From contig JBOGNO010000002.1 in the NCBI GenBank assembly GCA_050747245.1, positions 248,001 through 312,000 on the forward strand: 64,000 bases of DNA, given 5' to 3'. Every line of letters begins with the position of its first letter. The stretch's first letter is position 1. A program made the translations under genes and the position numbers. This DNA comes from JBOGNO01 sp050747245. GTDB lineage: Bacteria; Acidobacteriota; Terriglobia; Acidiferrales; UBA7541. Positions 1 to 7,187 of this stretch are shown in pieces. A model generated the notes under the pieces. That model did no database searches. It was not told where the DNA came from and was given only the letters and a program-made list of their open reading frames with translations.

Positions 1-15
1 GCGCGGGCGGGGAGT

Positions 16-405
16 TCAGTCACGGGCACTCCGAGAAGGGGTCTTGCCGGCCTGGCGCCAGAGCATGGCGGCACTCAGGATGAGAAACGCTCCAAAGAGG
101 GCTTGCAGGGTGCGTGAAGGAATGGAAACGGCAATGCGTCCGCCGAAGTAACCTCCGAAGAGAAATCCCAGGGCGCAGGCGATACCCGCAGGCAAATCCA
201 GATTGCGATTTTTCCAGTAGCTAAAAATGGCGCCGAGTCCGAGGGGCGGAAGAAGAAGAAAGAGCGAAGTTCCCTGGGCGACATGCTGATCCATCGCGAA
301 GAGATAGACGAGCGCGGGAACAACCACCACTCCGCCGCCGATGCCCATCAGGCCGGTAAGAATCCCAACCGCAAGACCGAGAGCAATCGCAAAGAAATCG
401 TGCAA
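16..405 (-). CDS. TauE/SafE-family permease, half-size
   Basis: Small integral membrane protein of about 129 residues. It has the Gly-rich first helix typical of TauE/SafE (formerly DUF81) transporters (LTGLMGIGGGVVVVPALVYL) and three further hydrophobic segments. TauE/SafE proteins are inner-membrane permeases often linked to export of sulfite or other sulfur-containing anions; the substrate here cannot be told. Full-length members have about 250 residues and two homologous halves, so this is a single-half protein that would have to dimerise, a form also seen in other bacteria. The chosen start is a TTG at 405 followed by HDFFAIALG, with an AGGG upstream. The open frame extends further upstream to 516, but that part is Arg/Ser-rich and does not look coding. 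Confidence 0.7.
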   Translation of the reverse strand: MHDFFAIALGLAVGILTGLMGIGGGVVVVPALVYLFAMDQHVAQGTSLFLLLPPLGLGAIFSYWKNRNLDLPAGIACALGFLFGGYFGGRIAVSIPSRTLQALFGAFLILSAAMLWRQAGKTPSRSARD

Positions 406-725
406 GCAGCACCCTGAGCGCCGAAAAGAACCGCTCCGGCGGACGCTTCTTGGCGAGCGGCGAGACATCGTCGCGCAAAAGGAGCGCGCGGGCAACTGCA
501 TTTGCATTTGCCGCACGCGCGTGAGCCGGGGCGCTTGTGAGCGAATGGAAACTTGCTATAGTGCTGAAGAAAGATTTTTTGCACTGTTCGGCGCACCGGT
601 CAAAACGCGAAAAAGGCTGGGAGCAGATCCCTGGCGCGCCACAAGGCGTCAGGGAACAGAAGACGTGCAAGCCCGGTGCTGCGCAGAGAGACCAGAAGCA
701 AGATAGTGAGGAGGAGAGCTGGGGA
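406..725. other. Intergenic region with promoter and leader of the nucleotide-sugar dehydrogenase gene
   Basis: Spacer between the divergently read TauE-like gene and the nucleotide-sugar dehydrogenase gene. It holds the promoter listed at 535-562 and a leader of roughly 155 bases. No RNA gene or conserved small ORF was recognised. Confidence 0.5.
535..562 (+). promoter_or_regulatory. Sigma70-type promoter for the dehydrogenase-gmhA pair
   Basis: TTGTGA (535-540), a 16-base spacer and TATAGT (557-562) make a good housekeeping promoter match. Transcription would begin near 569 and give an untranslated leader of about 155 nt before the ATG at 726. Position and orientation fit; the call rests on consensus match alone. 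Confidence 0.5.
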
Positions 726-2081
726 ATGGCGACGAAGAGAACGCCGGAATATTTCGCGGGCAAGAACCTGAAGATCGGAATCATTGGATGCGGGTACGTG
801 GGACTGCCGCTGGCGCTGCGGTTCGCGGAGGTGGGGCACTCGGCGACGGGATTCGATACGGACGCGGAAAAAGTAAAGAAGCTAAATGCGGGAGAATCGT
901 ACATCCAACACATCCCGGCGGAGAAAATCCGGCAGCACAAAGACGCGGGGCGGTTCGGGGCGACGACGGATTTCGCACGGCTGCGGGAAATGGATGCGGT
1001 GCTGATCTGCGTGCCGACGCCGCTCGACGAGAGGCGCGAGCCGGATTTGAGCTACGTGGAGCAGACGGCGATTTCGATCGCGCCACACTTGCAATCAAGC
1101 CAGCTGATTTCGCTCGAGAGCACGACGTATCCGGGAACGACGGAGGAGTTGGTGCTACCGATCCTTTCCAAGGGCGGCTTGAAGTGTCCCATCGCGCACG
1201 GCCCCGAAGCAGAAAATGTCGCGACGGATTATTATCTGGCGTTTTCCCCGGAGCGCGAAGACCCCGGGAACAAGAATTTCGGACTCGCGCAGATTCCCAA
1301 GGTGGTGGGAGGAACCAATCCGCCAAGCGGCAGAGCGGCCGCGAACCTCTACGGGCAAATCGTGTCGAAGGTTGTGCCGGTAAGCTCCACGCGCGCGGCA
1401 GAAATGGTGAAATTGCTGGAGAATATTTTCCGGTGCGTGAACATCGCGCTGGTCAACGAACTAAAGATGCTCGGGCTGCGGATGGGTATCGACATCTGGG
1501 AGGTGATTGACAGCGCGGCGACGAAGCCCTTCGGGTTCATGCCCTTTTACCCCGGGCCCGGACTGGGCGGACACTGCATTCCCGTGGATCCGTACTATCT
1601 CTCGTGGAAGGCGCGAGAATACGATTTCGCGACGCGATTCATCGAGCTGGCCGGGGAAGTGAACACGGCGATGCCGTATCACGTGGTGGATGCCGTGGCG
1701 GCGGCTATGAACGAGCGCGAAAAAAGCCTGAAGGGCGCCAAGGTGCTGCTGCTGGGAGTCGCGTACAAGAAGGACGTGGACGACCTGCGGGAATCACCTT
1801 CGCTGAAGCTGATGCAATTGCTGCTGCAGCGCGGCGCGAAGGTGGACTACAACGATCCGTATTTTCCGGCGCTGCACAAGATGAGGCATTACGATTATTC
1901 GCAGATGAAGTCGGTCGAGCTGAAACCGGATAAAATCGCAGGATACGATTGCGTGCTGCTGGCCACGGACCATTCCTCGTATGATATGGAGGCGATCGTG
2001 AAGGCGGCTAAGCTGCTGGTGGATACGCGGAACGCGACGCGGCGAGTGAAGCAGCACCGGGAAAAAATCGTGCTGTGCTGA
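726..2081 (+). CDS. Nucleotide-sugar dehydrogenase (UDP-glucose / UDP-N-acetylmannosamine dehydrogenase family)
   Basis: About 451 residues, normal for the family. It oxidises the C6 hydroxyl of a UDP-sugar to the uronic acid in two NAD-dependent steps, supplying precursors for capsule, O-antigen or exopolysaccharide. The N-terminal Rossmann fold is evident (KIGIIGCGYVGLPLALRF). The catalytic Cys lies in GPGLGGHCIPVDPYYL, and the C-terminal UDP-binding domain begins near GVAYKKDVDDLRESP. The WecC/TviB-like branch is suggested by the sequence, but UDP-Glc versus UDP-ManNAc/GlcNAc cannot be decided. The ATG at 726 is chosen because a GAGGAGGAG ribosome-binding site lies about 10 bases upstream and the Rossmann motif follows shortly after. 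The gene is followed 6 bases later by gmhA, suggesting an operon for surface sugars. Confidence 0.9.
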   Translation: MATKRTPEYFAGKNLKIGIIGCGYVGLPLALRFAEVGHSATGFDTDAEKVKKLNAGESYIQHIPAEKIRQHKDAGRFGATTDFARLREMDAVLICVPTPLDERREPDLSYVEQTAISIAPHLQSSQLISLESTTYPGTTEELVLPILSKGGLKCPIAHGPEAENVATDYYLAFSPEREDPGNKNFGLAQIPKVVGGTNPPSGRAAANLYGQIVSKVVPVSSTRAAEMVKLLENIFRCVNIALVNELKMLGLRMGIDIWEVIDSAATKPFGFMPFYPGPGLGGHCIPVDPYYLSWKAREYDFATRFIELAGEVNTAMPYHVVDAVAAAMNEREKSLKGAKVLLLGVAYKKDVDDLRESPSLKLMQLLLQRGAKVDYNDPYFPALHKMRHYDYSQMKSVELKPDKIAGYDCVLLATDHSSYDMEAIVKAAKLLVDTRNATRRVKQHREKIVLC

Positions 2082-2087
2082 GCCCGC

Positions 2088-2666
2088 ATGGGCGACCTGA
2101 CGAAAAAAATCCGGGAGCAACTGGAAGAAAGCGCGCGGGTGCGGGAGCGGTTCTCCGCGGAACTGGTGGAAAAAATCGCGCGGCTGGCGGAAACCAGCGC
2201 GCGGGCAATCCGCGACGGGCGAAAGATGCTGCTCTTCGGGAACGGGGGAAGCGCGGCGGACGCGCAGCACATCGCCGCGGAGCTTGTTGTGAGATTGCAG
2301 CGGGAGCGTCCGGGCATCGCGGCGGTGGCGCTGACGACCAACACTTCGATCTTGACCGCAGCGGGGAACGATTACGGATTCGAGAAGATTTTTTCGCGGC
2401 AGATTGAAACGCTCGCGGCGGAGGGGGACATCCTGGTGGCGCTTTCGACGAGCGGAAACAGCGCGAACGTGGTTCGCGGCGCGGAAGCAGGGCGCGCGCG
2501 CGGGGCATGGATCGCAGCGATGACGGGAGAAACCGGCGGGGCGCTTGGGGCGAAGGCGGATGTGCTGATTAACGTGCCTTCGCGGGACGCACAGAGGATT
2601 CAGGAAGCGCACATCACCATCGGGCACATCGTGTGCGCACTGATAGAGGATCTGGTGCACTCGTGA
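2088..2666 (+). CDS. gmhA: Sedoheptulose-7-phosphate isomerase (SIS domain)
   Basis: 192 residues, the usual size of GmhA. It converts D-sedoheptulose 7-phosphate to D-glycero-D-manno-heptose 7-phosphate, the first step to ADP- or GDP-heptose for lipopolysaccharide or S-layer glycans, in the cytoplasm. The SIS phosphosugar-binding features are clear: LFGNGGSAADAQHIAAELV early, ALSTSGNSANVV centrally, and the C-terminal QEAHITIGHIVCALIE helix carrying the conserved Glu/His. It lies immediately downstream of the nucleotide-sugar dehydrogenase and probably shares its transcript. A DiaA-like SIS protein is the main alternative, but the motif set and polysaccharide context favour GmhA. Confidence 0.88.
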   Translation: MGDLTKKIREQLEESARVRERFSAELVEKIARLAETSARAIRDGRKMLLFGNGGSAADAQHIAAELVVRLQRERPGIAAVALTTNTSILTAAGNDYGFEKIFSRQIETLAAEGDILVALSTSGNSANVVRGAEAGRARGAWIAAMTGETGGALGAKADVLINVPSRDAQRIQEAHITIGHIVCALIEDLVHS

Positions 2667-2702
2667 CCGGCGGGGAAGCTGGGAGAGCGGAAATATAACG
2701 CG

Positions 2703-3059
2703 ATGGGCCAGCCACCAAAACCGCAGACTCTGGGAATGGAAAAGGGACGGCGGCGCAGCATGCGCGTGCTGCTGAGCGTGACGGTGCAGGTGCGCGCCCA
2801 ACTGACGAATGGAAAGTCGATTGATGAGGAAACGCGGACGCTGGTGGTGAACGCGCACGGGGCACTGGTGACGCTCTCAACGCCTGTGCCACAGGGACAA
2901 CAACTGAGCATCACGCACATGGGGACCAAGCAATCGCTTGAATGCCAGGTGGTCTTCGTGGGCGCGGCGCAGGGCGGAAAAACACAACTGGGACTCGAGT
3001 TCGTAAAGCCTTCGCCGGGATTCTGGCAGGTCAGTTTTCCGCCGGAAGATTGGAGCTGA
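2703..3059 (+). CDS. PilZ-like domain protein with degenerate second motif
   Basis: 118 residues. It resembles the single-domain PilZ proteins common in Acidobacteriota. The RxxxR motif that contacts cyclic di-GMP is present (RRRSMR near residue 16), followed by a beta-barrel pattern. The second signature, usually (D/N)xSxxG, reads NAHGA, so the Ser is missing and nucleotide binding is doubtful. The product is cytoplasmic and soluble. It follows gmhA by 36 bases on the same strand and may be part of that transcript. A later ATG at 2736 (MEKGRRRSM) is also possible. Confidence 0.65.
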   Translation: MGQPPKPQTLGMEKGRRRSMRVLLSVTVQVRAQLTNGKSIDEETRTLVVNAHGALVTLSTPVPQGQQLSITHMGTKQSLECQVVFVGAAQGGKTQLGLEFVKPSPGFWQVSFPPEDWS

Positions 3060-3286
3060 AAAGAAAGTCAGAAATCAAAAATCAGAAGTCAGAATAAATC
3101 CCTTCCAGGGTTGAAGATATTTCAGACCTCGCTGCGCGGATCCCGCGGAATAGCGGCAAATATCCACAGACAATTGCGGGCAGGTTTTGACGAGGCTTGG
3201 CGGGGAAGCGTGACTTGACGGAACCCGCGCGGGTAAATCAGACTTTACCGCGCGACGCACAGACGGCGGTGAGCGAGGTGAACTTC

Positions 3287-3682
3287 ATGGCGAAGAAAAT
3301 TGAAGAGTATGCGGACCTGTTCGAGCAGCGAGCATTCGCGAACCTAGCGACGACGATGCCAGACGGCAGCCCGCAGGTGACTCCCGTATGGGTGGACTTC
3401 GACGGAAAACACCTTTTGTTTAATTCAGCCCGAGGGCGCGTGAAGGATAAAAATGTACGCCGCGAGCCGCGCGTGGCGCTGGCGATTTCCGATCCAGCAA
3501 ACCCCTACCGGTACGTGGAAATACGCGGGCGCGTGGTGGAAATCACGGAAAAGGGCGCGGACGAACACATCAACAAACTCTCGCAGAAATACCTCGGCTT
3601 GGCCGAGTATCCCTACCGCCAGGCGGGAGAAGTGCGCGTGATGTACAAGATCGAGCCGCAGCACGTCAGCTCGATGGGATAG
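3287..3682 (+). CDS. PPOX-class pyridoxamine-phosphate-oxidase-like flavin/F420 protein
   Basis: About 131 residues, the size of the short split-barrel PPOX F420- or flavin-dependent family. Typical elements are FANLATTMPDGSPQVTPVWV near the N-terminus, the central NVRREPRVALAISDP strand and YVEIRGRVVEITE. Such proteins bind FMN, F420 or haem-breakdown products and reduce small substrates; the substrate is unknown here. The start at 3287 is supported by AGGTG eight bases upstream. The frame is open from 3197, but those extra 30 residues are not typical of the family. Confidence 0.8.
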   Translation: MAKKIEEYADLFEQRAFANLATTMPDGSPQVTPVWVDFDGKHLLFNSARGRVKDKNVRREPRVALAISDPANPYRYVEIRGRVVEITEKGADEHINKLSQKYLGLAEYPYRQAGEVRVMYKIEPQHVSSMG

Positions 3683-3724
3683 GTGCTCCTAGGTTGGCGA
3701 CACATCATGCGCTGCTGCATTGCG

Positions 3725-4282
3725 CTAGGCACGCAATTGCTGGCGCACGTGGGCCGCCTGGGCGACGTGGCGGCGTTCGTGCGCAGGCCAAACGGAGAAC
3801 AGCGCGAACAAACTCATACGAATATAGCTGGCGAATGGAGAAGTGATCCGCACTCGGTTTATGTCGAGGCCGTTCGCATTTTCCAGCCTCTGCAACATCG
3901 ATTGCTGAGAACCCAAAAACTTCGGCAGCACGTCACTGGCCGGGCCGTTCAGGAGCGGCTTGAGAGTCTTGGGTGCCGGCAAGCGCAGGATCGGCGGCGG
4001 CTCAACGTACCAAACGAAAAGCTTTCCCATCACGCCGAGAGGAAACGGTCCGTTGCTTGTGAGGTTTTCCCGCCGGGCATCCTCAATCGCGCGGTCAACG
4101 ATGGGAATAAACGTGTGGATAGTGAGATCGAGGTGGAGGAAATTCTCGGCGATGGACCACCGGCCGGGCGCCGGCCGCCAGGCAAGTTGATCTTCGTTCA
4201 GTCCGCGACAAAGCGACTGGGTCTGAACGCTTACCGCTTCCACTTCGCGGCGAATTCTTTCTAGTTCAGGAAAGAGAGTCAT
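3725..4282 (-). CDS. DinB-family putative metalloenzyme
   Basis: 185 residues. Helical-bundle DinB/YfiT-like proteins bind a divalent metal through three His residues and are linked to mycothiol- or bacillithiol-type thiol-dependent reactions or to stress. Visible ligands are the His in WSIAENFLHLDLTIH and the C-terminal pair in AHERRHVAQA, a hallmark of the DinB_2 group. No thiol substrate can be named. It is convergent with the PPOX gene and lies 21 bases downstream of the large cyclase-domain gene on the same strand, so it could share that transcript. Confidence 0.75.
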   Translation of the reverse strand: MTLFPELERIRREVEAVSVQTQSLCRGLNEDQLAWRPAPGRWSIAENFLHLDLTIHTFIPIVDRAIEDARRENLTSNGPFPLGVMGKLFVWYVEPPPILRLPAPKTLKPLLNGPASDVLPKFLGSQQSMLQRLENANGLDINRVRITSPFASYIRMSLFALFSVWPAHERRHVAQAAHVRQQLRA

Positions 4283-4303
4283 CCCGTCAATCCCCGCGGG
4301 CGC

Positions 4304-6586
4304 TCATGAGCGGACGGCGCGGCGGCGAACGATGTAGGTGGGGAATACGCCGTAATGCTTGGCCATACCGACCTGTCCGACATAGTCGCAGCGAAATTCG
4401 CCAGCTTTTTCGGCGCGAGCGATGGCGGCGAATTCTTGAGAAGCATACACGTGTCCGGGGGGCGTAATCGGCTCGATGCGCGCAGCGCGGCTCACCTGAG
4501 CGCCCATAAAATTTGTGCGGCGGGTGACGGGGTCGAGGCACTCGAGGACCGGCCCGGCGTGCACGCCGATGCGGATGCTCATGTCCTCGGGCAAACCCAT
4601 CGATTCCCAGTCGGTCGAGCGGACGCGTTCGGAAAGTTCGAGTGCGAAGCAGCCAGCATCGCGAGCGGTGGAGAAGACAAAGTAAAGGCCGTCGCCCCAG
4701 GTGTTTGTGAAGATGGGAGCGAAATGGCCCGCGACGACAAGTTCACCGACCAAACCAAGAAAGCAGTGCACGAACTGCGGAACCTGCTCTTCGGTGAGAT
4801 CGCTGAAGCCATGAACGTCTCCGAAAAGCAGGCCGCGGATCACCGGAGTGAATTCCTCGGCTTGTTTTGGGCCCAGCGCGGCGCCCGGCTGGCTCGCGAG
4901 GCGAGCGGCTTTGCGCGGAAGTTCGCGAGCGAGGATATCGGCGAGATTGATGACTTCAACCTGGTGGCCAAGGCCGCGCCAGCGCTCGATGTTGCCAGCT
5001 GTGCCCCCCGGGCCATCGCCTGCGAGGCCGTCCCACACGGCCATGGCCACGAGCTCGGTCTCCAGCTTTTCGGCTTCGAGGGCGGCCATGCCGTAGAGAA
5101 CGAGATTGGTGAATTCGAAGGAAATGCTTCCGGCGCGGAGTTCCTGACGCATCAGCACCTGATGCTGGGGGTCTTTTTCGAGCAGCTTCTTGAAACGGGC
5201 TTTCCAATGGGAGCCGGGAATGAAATCCACACTGTCGCGAAGGAATTCGCGTTCGTCGAAGGGAAGGAAAACGTGAATTTCGCCGCCGCGGGTGAGCAAG
5301 GCTTCGTGAAAGAGAATGTCGGAACCGCAGGCGGCGGAAGCAAAGCCCGACCCCGCGCCGAGTGTATCAAGGCGCGCGCGGATTTCACGGCCGACGGCGT
5401 CTTCGAGTGCCGGCGGAAAGCGGGGAGATTTTCGCGAGGGGTGGTCAATCATGTGTCCGGCGAAAACAACGACGCGAGGAACTTGGAAAATTTTGTCGAA
5501 GCGCGGCCAATCGGCTCCCAGGTGACGGACGATCAGGCGGGCATTGCGGCGCGTGGAATTGCGTTCGCTCCATCCCGGGCCCTGAACCTGCATGGCCTCG
5601 TGATACCAGTCTTCGGCTTCGGACCAGTTTTCGAGGATGAGCGCGGCTTCTCCGAGCGTGGCGATGGGCCAGTAGCGGTCGGGGCTGGTGATCTTGATGC
5701 GGCAGAGTTCATTGCGGCAATCCTCGGCAACACCGAGGGCGAGTGAGCGGGCCTTTTCGCGATCATTGAGAAGCAGAGCAACGGTAGAGGCGTTGATGCC
5801 GGTGTAATAGCCGCCGGAAAGGCCGTGGGCCTCTGCGTAGTAGGCAAACGACTGCCGCAGGAGCTGCTGGGACTGTTGAGGGTCTGCGCATTCGAGCGCC
5901 AGGTCTTTGTAAGTGCGCGCGAGCGGTCCGAGGGTTTCCTGGTCGCGGTGGCCTTCCTGATAAAGCGCCAGAAGCTCTTCCTGCGCCGATTCGATGGCGC
6001 CGCTGCGCGCCAGCGCGAGTCCGCGCAACTGGCGGAGGCGCAAATTGCCCTCGAAGAAGCGCGAACCTTCGGCGGCTACGTCGTAGGCGACCAGAGGCTC
6101 GTCGAATTTGAGAAGTTTTTCACTGAGCTGAGCGTAGGTCTCCGGCGATACAAAACCCACGGTCGGATTGTGGGCATGCCAGTGAGACAGCATGGTTTCC
6201 TTTGACTCCCTGGCTTTGCCAGGAACTTCCTGAAGCCAATGGAAAAGCTTTTTCAGACTTTGCTCGATGGCAGAGATGGCGGCGGACTGTTGTGCGCCGT
6301 CTGAAGGGGGCTCGATGCGATAGCCGAGAGCCAGCAGGGCCTTGATGGTTTCGAGTGCGGTGTGGCGGTCGTAGTCTTTTTCCGTTTCGGGAAGCTCTTC
6401 GTAAGCCACCAAGCAAGGGTGTTTCCTGGCCGCGTCGTCGCGCACGGCGCCGAGAGTCCAGCCATCGGCGAGGCGCTGGCGTGCCCAGATTTCGTGGGTA
6501 TTCTTTGCGAGCATCTCCACCAGCTCGCGGATGTTCTGACTGAGCTTTACTTCCGAAGTGTCGAGAGGTTTCGGCTTGTAGGGCAT
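4304..6586 (-). CDS. Multidomain signalling protein: RyR domain, TPR/TRAFs-binding-like region, Rossmann-like domain, class III nucleotide cyclase domain
   Basis: About 760 residues with no signal peptide or membrane segment. Residues 5-92 match a RyR domain (KPLDTSEVKLS, HPCLVAYEELPETEKDYDRH, TALETIKALLALGYRIE). Residues about 145-370 are helical TPR-like repeats resembling the TRAFs-binding/TPR-S family. Residues about 369-555 look like a Rossmann-type nucleotide-sensor fold (RVVVFAGHMID, then FASAACGSDILFHEALL and GGEIHVFLPF). Residues about 583-752 are a class III adenylate/guanylate cyclase domain with both metal Asp residues (LLFGDVHGFSD and WGDGLYFVF). The substrate-specifying Lys position is Asn, and the transition-state Asn is Ser in GAQVSRAARIEP, so activity and substrate are uncertain. 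The ATG at 6586 follows GGAAG. It is divergent from the molybdenum hydroxylase genes. Confidence 0.82.
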   Translation of the reverse strand: MPYKPKPLDTSEVKLSQNIRELVEMLAKNTHEIWARQRLADGWTLGAVRDDAARKHPCLVAYEELPETEKDYDRHTALETIKALLALGYRIEPPSDGAQQSAAISAIEQSLKKLFHWLQEVPGKARESKETMLSHWHAHNPTVGFVSPETYAQLSEKLLKFDEPLVAYDVAAEGSRFFEGNLRLRQLRGLALARSGAIESAQEELLALYQEGHRDQETLGPLARTYKDLALECADPQQSQQLLRQSFAYYAEAHGLSGGYYTGINASTVALLLNDREKARSLALGVAEDCRNELCRIKITSPDRYWPIATLGEAALILENWSEAEDWYHEAMQVQGPGWSERNSTRRNARLIVRHLGADWPRFDKIFQVPRVVVFAGHMIDHPSRKSPRFPPALEDAVGREIRARLDTLGAGSGFASAACGSDILFHEALLTRGGEIHVFLPFDEREFLRDSVDFIPGSHWKARFKKLLEKDPQHQVLMRQELRAGSISFEFTNLVLYGMAALEAEKLETELVAMAVWDGLAGDGPGGTAGNIERWRGLGHQVEVINLADILARELPRKAARLASQPGAALGPKQAEEFTPVIRGLLFGDVHGFSDLTEEQVPQFVHCFLGLVGELVVAGHFAPIFTNTWGDGLYFVFSTARDAGCFALELSERVRSTDWESMGLPEDMSIRIGVHAGPVLECLDPVTRRTNFMGAQVSRAARIEPITPPGHVYASQEFAAIARAEKAGEFRCDYVGQVGMAKHYGVFPTYIVRRRAVRS

Positions 6587-6707
6587 CCGTAGCTTCCGGG
6601 CGTTGCGCGAGGGCCAGAGAGGCAATTCTACAACGGGGACATGGCCAGCGCACCCTCGGAGCATTGAAGCGGCGGCCTCCGAGGACTAGAATCGTCCGGG
6701 AAAGACG

Positions 6708-7187
6708 ATGGCAAACGGGATGGAACTCGACGTCAACGGCAAGAAATACACCGTACATGCCGACCCGGAAACTCCGCTGCTCAGCGTTTTGCGCGAGGAG
6801 CTGGGACTGACAGGAACGAAATACGGATGCGGAGAGGGCCAGTGCGGGGCCTGCACGCTGCTCATCGCGGGGAATTCACGGAGGTCGTGCCAGATCCCGG
6901 TACGCGCGGCGGTGGGAAAACCGGTCACGACAATCGAAGGGCTGGAGCAAGATGGCAGGCTGCATCCTGTGCAGCAAGCATTTCTCGATGCGGGCGCGTT
7001 TCAGTGCGCGTACTGCACTTCGGGAATGATTATGGCGAGCGTGGCGCTCCTGCGGCAAATCCCCAATCCTAGCTCCGAGGACATCACGCGGTTCATGCAG
7101 GGAAACATCTGCCGGTGCGGGACCTATCCGCGAATCTCAGAAGCGATTGAGCAGGCGGCCAAAGCCATGCGCGGTGCGAAGCGATGA
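6708..7187 (+). CDS. [2Fe-2S] subunit of a xanthine-dehydrogenase-family molybdenum hydroxylase (IorA-like)
   Basis: 159 residues, the usual length of the small iron-sulfur subunit. The N-terminal plant-ferredoxin cluster motif is YGCGEGQCGACTLLI. The C-terminal four-helix domain carries the second cluster (AYCTSGMIM and NICRCGTYPRI). It passes electrons between the molybdopterin subunit and an acceptor. It overlaps the large-subunit gene by four bases (ATGA), so the two are translationally coupled. No FAD-binding middle subunit is next to them, which is the two-subunit layout of isoquinoline 1-oxidoreductase-type enzymes. Confidence 0.9.
   Translation: MANGMELDVNGKKYTVHADPETPLLSVLREELGLTGTKYGCGEGQCGACTLLIAGNSRRSCQIPVRAAVGKPVTTIEGLEQDGRLHPVQQAFLDAGAFQCAYCTSGMIMASVALLRQIPNPSSEDITRFMQGNICRCGTYPRISEAIEQAAKAMRGAKR

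Noticed and set aside
4355..5746. 463-codon plus-strand frame opposite the cyclase-domain protein
   Set aside because: Antisense shadow of a clearly coding minus-strand gene.
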